Position numbers and translations under genes: made by a program. Source: Streptomyces cyaneus (lineage in GTDB: Bacteria; Actinomycetota; Actinomycetes; Streptomycetales; Streptomycetaceae). Taken from it: 64,000 bases of DNA. The stretch spans positions 1,405,983 to 1,469,982 of the forward strand of contig NZ_RQJW01000003.1 in assembly GCF_004028635.1 (NCBI RefSeq), in the 5' to 3' direction. The notes under the pieces were generated by a model. It saw only the letters and a program-made list of their open reading frames with translations. It was not told where the DNA came from and did not search any database. Positions within the stretch are counted from its first letter, which is position 1, and every line of letters starts with the position of its first letter. Of the stretch, positions 59,986-64,000 are shown piece after piece.

Positions 59986-62871
59986 TCAGTCCTCGTACGC
60001 GTCCAGCGGCGGGCAGGAGCACACGAGGTTGCGGTCACCGAAGGCCTGGTCGATCCGGCGCACCGGCGGCCAGTACTTGTCGGCAACGGACACCCCCGCC
60101 GGGAACACGGCCTCCTCACGGCCGTAAGCGTGCTCCCACTCCCCGCCCAGCGCCCCGGCGGTGTGCGGAGCATTCCGCAGCGGGTTGTCGTCGGCGGGCC
60201 ACTCACCCGACCCGACCTTCTCGATCTCCGCTCGGATGGCGATCATGGCCTCGCAGAACCGGTCGAGTTCGATCAGATCCTCGGACTCGGTCGGCTCGAT
60301 CATCAGCGTTCCGGCCACCGGGAACGACATCGTCGGCGCGTGGAACCCGTAGTCGATGAGCCGCTTGGCCACGTCGTCGACGCTCACTCCGGTCGCCTTG
60401 GTCAGCGGCCGCAGGTCGATGATGCACTCGTGCGCGACGAGTCCACCCGGCCCGGTGTAGAGCACCGGGTAGTGCGGCTCCAGCCGCTTGGCGATGTAGT
60501 TGGCGGACAGCACGGCCACCTGCGTGGCCCGCTTGAGCCCCTCGCCGCCCATGAGCCGGACGTACGCCCACGAGATCGGCAGGATCCCGGCGGAACCCCA
60601 GGGCGCGGCCGAGATCGGCCCGACGCCCGTCTCCGGACCGGCGGCGGGCTGCAACGGGTGGTTCGGCAGATACGGCGCCAGGTGCGCACGCACACCGACC
60701 GGCCCGACGCCCGGACCGCCCCCACCATGCGGGATGCAGAAGGTCTTGTGCAGGTTCAGATGCGAGACGTCGCCACCGAAGTGCCCCGGCTTGGCAAGCC
60801 CCACCAGGGCATTGAGGTTGGCGCCGTCGACGTACACCTGCCCGCCGGCCTCGTGCACCTGCGCACAGATGTCGGCGACGTGCTCCTCGAACACACCGTG
60901 CGTCGACGGGTACGTGATCATCAGCACCGACAGCTCGTCGCGGTACTGCTCGATCTTCGCCCGCAGATCCTCGACGTCGATCTCACCGTCCCCGGCGGTC
61001 TTCACGACGACGACCTTCATGCCGGCCATGACGGCGCTGGCGGCATTGGTGCCATGAGCGGAAGACGGAATCAGACACACGGTCCGCTGCTCGTCCCCGT
61101 TGGCCCGGTGGTACCCGCGTACGGCGAGCAGCCCGGCCAGCTCCCCCTGCGATCCGGCGTTCGGCTGCAGCGACACCTTGTCGTAGCCCGTGACCTCGGC
61201 GAGGCGTTCCTCCAGCTCGCGGATGAGCGTCAGATAGCCCTGCGCCTGCTCGGCCGGCGCGAAGGGGTGCAGCTGCCCGAACTCCGGCCAGGTGACCGGC
61301 TCCATCTCGGTCGTCGCGTTGAGCTTCATCGTGCAGGACCCGAGCGGGATCATGCCCCGGTCCAGCGCGTAGTCGCGGTCGGCGAGCCTGCGCAGGTAAC
61401 GCAGCATCGCGGTCTCGGAGCGGTTCTGGTGGAAGACGGGGTGGGTGAGGTACTCGTCGCTGCGCAGCAGCCCGCCAGGAAGGGCCTCCTCGGTCACCGC
61501 GTCCAGCGCCTCGATGTCACCCTCGACCCCGAACGCCGTCCATACGGCGCCCAGTTGGGCCCGCGTGGTGGTCTCGTCGCAGGCGACGGACACGTGGTCG
61601 GCGTCGACGAGGTGGAGGTTGACGCCGTTCTGCCGGGCGGCGGCGACGATCTCGGCGGCCTTCGCGGGCACGCGCACCGTCAGCGTGTCGAAGTAGGAAC
61701 CGTGCACGACCTCGACCCCACCCGCCGTGAGCCCGGCGGCGAGGACGGAGGCGTACCGATGCGTCCGGCGGGCGATGCCCTTCAGCCCCTCCGGCCCGTG
61801 GTACACGGCGTACATCCCGGCCATCACGGCGAGCAGCACCTGAGCGGTGCAGATGTTGCTGGTCGCCTTCTCCCGCCGAATGTGCTGCTCACGCGTCTGC
61901 AGGGCCAGCCGGTAAGCCTTGTTCCCATCGGCATCCACGGACACACCCACAAGCCGCCCCGGCAGGCTGCGCGCGAACTTCTCCTGTACGGCCATGTAAC
62001 CGGCGTGCGGCCCACCGAAGCCCATCGGCACACCGAACCGCTGCGTCGTCCCGACCGCGATGTCCGCCCCGAGCTCACCGGGCGACGTCAGCAGCGCGAG
62101 CGCGAGCAGATCGGCGGCGACGGTGACGAGGGCACCGAGCTCATGGGCCTGCTCGATGACGGGCTTGATGTCCCGTACGACACCGGAGGCGCCCGGGTAC
62201 TGAAGAAGCACGCCGTTGATCTCACGCGAGGCGATCTCGGCCGGAATACCGTCGCTGAGATCGGCGACGACCACCTCCGCACCAGTCGGCTCGGCACGGG
62301 TCTCGATCACCGCGATGGTCTGCGGAAGCACATCCGCGTCGACCAGGAACAGCCCCTTCTTGTTCTTGCCCATACGCCGGGACAGGGCCATGGCCTCCGC
62401 CGCCGCCGTCCCCTCGTCGAGCAGAGAGGCACCGGAGGTCGGCAGGCCGGTGAGGTCGGCGACCATGGTCTGGAAGTTCAGCAGGGCTTCGAGCCGGCCC
62501 TGCGAGATTTCGGGCTGATACGGCGTGTAAGCGGTGTACCACGCCGGGTTCTCCATGACATTCCGCAGGATGACCGGCGGTGTGAAGGTCCCGTAGTACC
62601 CGAGCCCGATCATCGAGTCCAGCACCTGATTGCGATCGGCGAGCGACCGCAACTCGGCGAGCACCTCGGCCTCGGTACGCGCCCCCGGCAGATCAAGGGA
62701 GTCGGCGTTCTTGATCACATCCGGCACTGCGGCGGCGGTGAGCTCGTCGAGCGAGCCGTACCCGACATGGGCGAGCATCTTGGCCCGAGCTTCATGATCA
62801 GGACCAATATGACGCTGCTCGAAGGGAATCCCCTGTTCGAGCTCGGAGAGCGGAATGCGATGGGCGGTCAT
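59986..62871 (-). CDS. gcvP: Glycine dehydrogenase (decarboxylating), P protein
   Basis: A complete 961-residue GcvP, the PLP enzyme that decarboxylates glycine and loads the aminomethyl group onto lipoylated H protein. EQRHIGPDH is at the N-terminus; GLGYYGTFTPPVILRN and YTPYQPEISQGRLEALLNFQ in the first half; NLHKTFCIPHGGGGPG near residue 705 holds the PLP lysine; MSFPVAGTLMIEPTESED follows. It stands alone, so gcvT and gcvH must lie elsewhere. AGGAGG is eight bases before the ATG at 62871. A tandem glycine riboswitch precedes it. Confidence 0.97.
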   Translation of the reverse strand: MTAHRIPLSELEQGIPFEQRHIGPDHEARAKMLAHVGYGSLDELTAAAVPDVIKNADSLDLPGARTEAEVLAELRSLADRNQVLDSMIGLGYYGTFTPPVILRNVMENPAWYTAYTPYQPEISQGRLEALLNFQTMVADLTGLPTSGASLLDEGTAAAEAMALSRRMGKNKKGLFLVDADVLPQTIAVIETRAEPTGAEVVVADLSDGIPAEIASREINGVLLQYPGASGVVRDIKPVIEQAHELGALVTVAADLLALALLTSPGELGADIAVGTTQRFGVPMGFGGPHAGYMAVQEKFARSLPGRLVGVSVDADGNKAYRLALQTREQHIRREKATSNICTAQVLLAVMAGMYAVYHGPEGLKGIARRTHRYASVLAAGLTAGGVEVVHGSYFDTLTVRVPAKAAEIVAAARQNGVNLHLVDADHVSVACDETTTRAQLGAVWTAFGVEGDIEALDAVTEEALPGGLLRSDEYLTHPVFHQNRSETAMLRYLRRLADRDYALDRGMIPLGSCTMKLNATTEMEPVTWPEFGQLHPFAPAEQAQGYLTLIRELEERLAEVTGYDKVSLQPNAGSQGELAGLLAVRGYHRANGDEQRTVCLIPSSAHGTNAASAVMAGMKVVVVKTAGDGEIDVEDLRAKIEQYRDELSVLMITYPSTHGVFEEHVADICAQVHEAGGQVYVDGANLNALVGLAKPGHFGGDVSHLNLHKTFCIPHGGGGPGVGPVGVRAHLAPYLPNHPLQPAAGPETGVGPISAAPWGSAGILPISWAYVRLMGGEGLKRATQVAVLSANYIAKRLEPHYPVLYTGPGGLVAHECIIDLRPLTKATGVSVDDVAKRLIDYGFHAPTMSFPVAGTLMIEPTESEDLIELDRFCEAMIAIRAEIEKVGSGEWPADDNPLRNAPHTAGALGGEWEHAYGREEAVFPAGVSVADKYWPPVRRIDQAFGDRNLVCSCPPLDAYED

Positions 62872-62884
62872 TGCGGAGGCCTCC

Positions 62885-63145
62885 TGGTCTGACACGACCT
62901 TCGAGGGGCACCACGGCGCGGGTACCCGGACGGCCTCCCCCTCTGTCATCTCAACCTGAGAGCTTCACCGGGGCACCACAAGGTTCCCGGTTTTCACCGT
63001 CGGTGAGAGCGGAAGCCGTCGACACCCGCCCTGCTTTCCAGAGTGACCTCGTCCGTGCGGTACGTGTGCCTGAGAGATTCCGGGGAGGATTTGCTCCTTC
63101 GGCGCCTCCGGATGGTGTCCGGAGGACTCTCCCGCACGGGGTCAG
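62885..63145 (-). promoter_or_regulatory. Tandem glycine riboswitch of gcvP
   Basis: On the minus strand the first aptamer has CGCCGAAGGAGCAA (63104-63091) and AATCTCTCAGGCA (63081-63069) around the expected stems, after CGGGAGAGTCC. A linker leads to a second aptamer with CTCTCACC near 63006-62999 and AAGCTCTCAGG (62967-62957). These are the diagnostic cores of the two-aptamer gcvT-type riboswitch. Glycine binding should turn on gcvP. The region between the second aptamer and the ATG lies immediately before the ribosome binding site. Confidence 0.92.
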
Positions 63146-63258
63146 CAGCCGCTTGCCAGCCTACCAGCGGGGTCAACGCACGAACCTTCGAGTGGCCGCG
63201 CTCCCCAATGTGCCTTTTCGTAGTGCTTACGGATGAGTTGCGACCAAGTGGAGGGCCC

Positions 63259-63666
63259 GTGCAGACCGACATCGATCCGCGCAATCTGATCGGCCGCAAG
63301 GCTTTCGACCGCAACGGCACCAAGATCGGCACCATCGACGAGGTCTACCTCGACGACGCGACCGGAGTGCCGGAATGGGCGGCGATACGCACCGGCCTGT
63401 TCTCCCGGGACGCCTTCGTCCCCCTCGAACCCAGCGAGCTGGTCGAGGGCAGCCTCCACGTCCCCTTCGAGCGCGCCCTGATCAAGGACGCCCCCGACTT
63501 CGGCGTAGGCCGCCACCTCTCCCCCGAACAGGAACTCCAGCTCTACCACCACTACGGCCTCGACGTGGCCCCTCCCTCCCCACCCCCGGACCGTGACTTC
63601 GGCAACCTGGCAGGCACGGAAACCCCAGAAGACAACGGCCCCAGAACGCCACACCCCCACCCCTGA
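63259..63666 (+). CDS. PRC-barrel domain protein
   Basis: The 135-residue protein starts with a PRC barrel: DPRNLIGRKAFDRNGTKIGTIDEVYLDDATGVPEWAAIRTG, then FSRDAFVPLEPSELVEGSLHVPFERALIKDAP. The rest is a Pro-rich tail. PRC barrels are small protein- or RNA-binding modules seen in RimM and in photosynthetic reaction centres; Streptomyces has many stand-alone copies of unknown role. GGAGGG lies close before the GTG at 63259. It is divergent from gcvP. Confidence 0.82.
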   Translation: MQTDIDPRNLIGRKAFDRNGTKIGTIDEVYLDDATGVPEWAAIRTGLFSRDAFVPLEPSELVEGSLHVPFERALIKDAPDFGVGRHLSPEQELQLYHHYGLDVAPPSPPPDRDFGNLAGTETPEDNGPRTPHPHP

Positions 63667-64000
63667 CAGCCACGCCAGACACCAACCTCCCCCCAGCCAG
63701 CACCACACGACCGCCCGCCCCAACCCGCGCAGCCACGTGCCTCACTACACCGCCGCTAGAACGGGCCGCCCCAGCAGCCGCGGACGACTACAGAACATGC
63801 GGCCACGACCGCCCGACGGGCCATCCCAGCAGCCGCAGTAACAACCACAAGCCAACCCGCCCCCGCTCGCACAACTGCGGACACCACGGCACCGCAGACC
63901 ACCCCGCCAGCCGCAGCCACGGACACCACAGCACGGCCCGCCCCAGCCCACCTAGCCGCGCACACCACCACACCGCGGACCACCACGGCCCGCCCCAGCC
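63667..64000. repeat. Low-complexity repeat region at the right edge
   Basis: No gene seen. ACGGCCCGCCCCAGCC occurs at 63933-63948 and 63985-64000 (period 52), with a diverged copy near 63763. CAC/CGC-rich words dominate and give false open frames on the minus strand. Confidence 0.55.

Noticed and set aside
60130..62892. 920-residue plus-strand open frame opposite gcvP
   Set aside because: Antisense shadow of gcvP. The composition is arginine- and histidine-rich with no motifs, and the riboswitch and GcvP motifs are on the other strand.
1..64000. CRISPR array, rRNA or tRNA genes
   Set aside because: No regular 28-37 base repeats with unique spacers, no rRNA signature and no complete cloverleaf was seen.

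Overview
This window is chromosomal DNA from a Streptomyces or a very close actinomycete. The evidence is very high GC with G/C-ending codons, frequent GTG starts, Tat lipoproteins, a divergent third EF-Tu, a glycine riboswitch before gcvP, and the run tuf3 / thiolase / lnt / ung / fabG pair / gcvP. As far as I recall, that run lies in the same order in the SCO13xx part of the S. coelicolor chromosome, but I could not check this. No rRNA, tRNA or CRISPR array is visible. All calls come from reading translated sequence and motifs by eye; no database search was run.

Layout. 1-13 kb: the end of galU, a hotdog thioesterase, an MFS exporter, a spermidine-synthase-like protein, a cysteine-free EF-Tu (tuf3), an AlkD-like protein, a TVP38 membrane protein, a thiolase divergent from an HxlR regulator, a coupled oxidoreductase/DUF6807 pair behind a LacI-type operator, uppP, a DUF1877 protein and a 59-aa gene carrying the only in-frame TTA codon I found. 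12-23.6 kb: DUF4291, SnoaL-like, lnt, a second Gfo/Idh/MocA oxidoreductase, DinB-like, a lipoprotein, TPR-like, ung, an orphan solute-binding lipoprotein, two SDR/FabG genes in an operon and a coupled DUF3037/HipA-like pair.

23.7-24.5 kb is a scar holding an internally deleted integrase and a LysR fragment. 24.6-27.6 kb is an XRE-cupin regulator divergent from a DMT exporter, a PaiB-like protein and a free-standing B3/B4 (PheRS-type editing) domain. This is the best candidate for a little-described system. 28-39 kb carries a secreted alpha/beta hydrolase, a Rieske lipoprotein, a catalytically substituted isochorismatase-like protein, LysR/EamA and MocR/PPOX/PaiB divergent units and two more EamA exporters, then a repeat-rich stretch with a 39-bp minisatellite. 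39-50 kb has a Clp-N-only protein, SRPBCC, PadR, a relic of a TnsA-type transposon, an aminoglycoside-phosphotransferase-like gene, HAD, PhzF, a CPBP protease, a solute-binding/VWA fusion and a GCS2 ligase.

51-55.5 kb is a compact xylan operon: solute-binding lipoprotein, two permeases and a GH10 xylanase, behind a perfect 11-bp palindrome. 55.8-56.5 kb is a decayed diaminopimelate decarboxylase. The window ends with an APC transporter, a PH-like membrane protein, a double-Mop molbindin, gcvP under a tandem glycine riboswitch, a PRC-barrel protein and a low-complexity tail. Most genes are housekeeping or small regulated efflux and detoxification units. Foreign or decaying DNA is confined to about 23.7-24.5, 41.5-43.0 and 55.8-56.5 kb.
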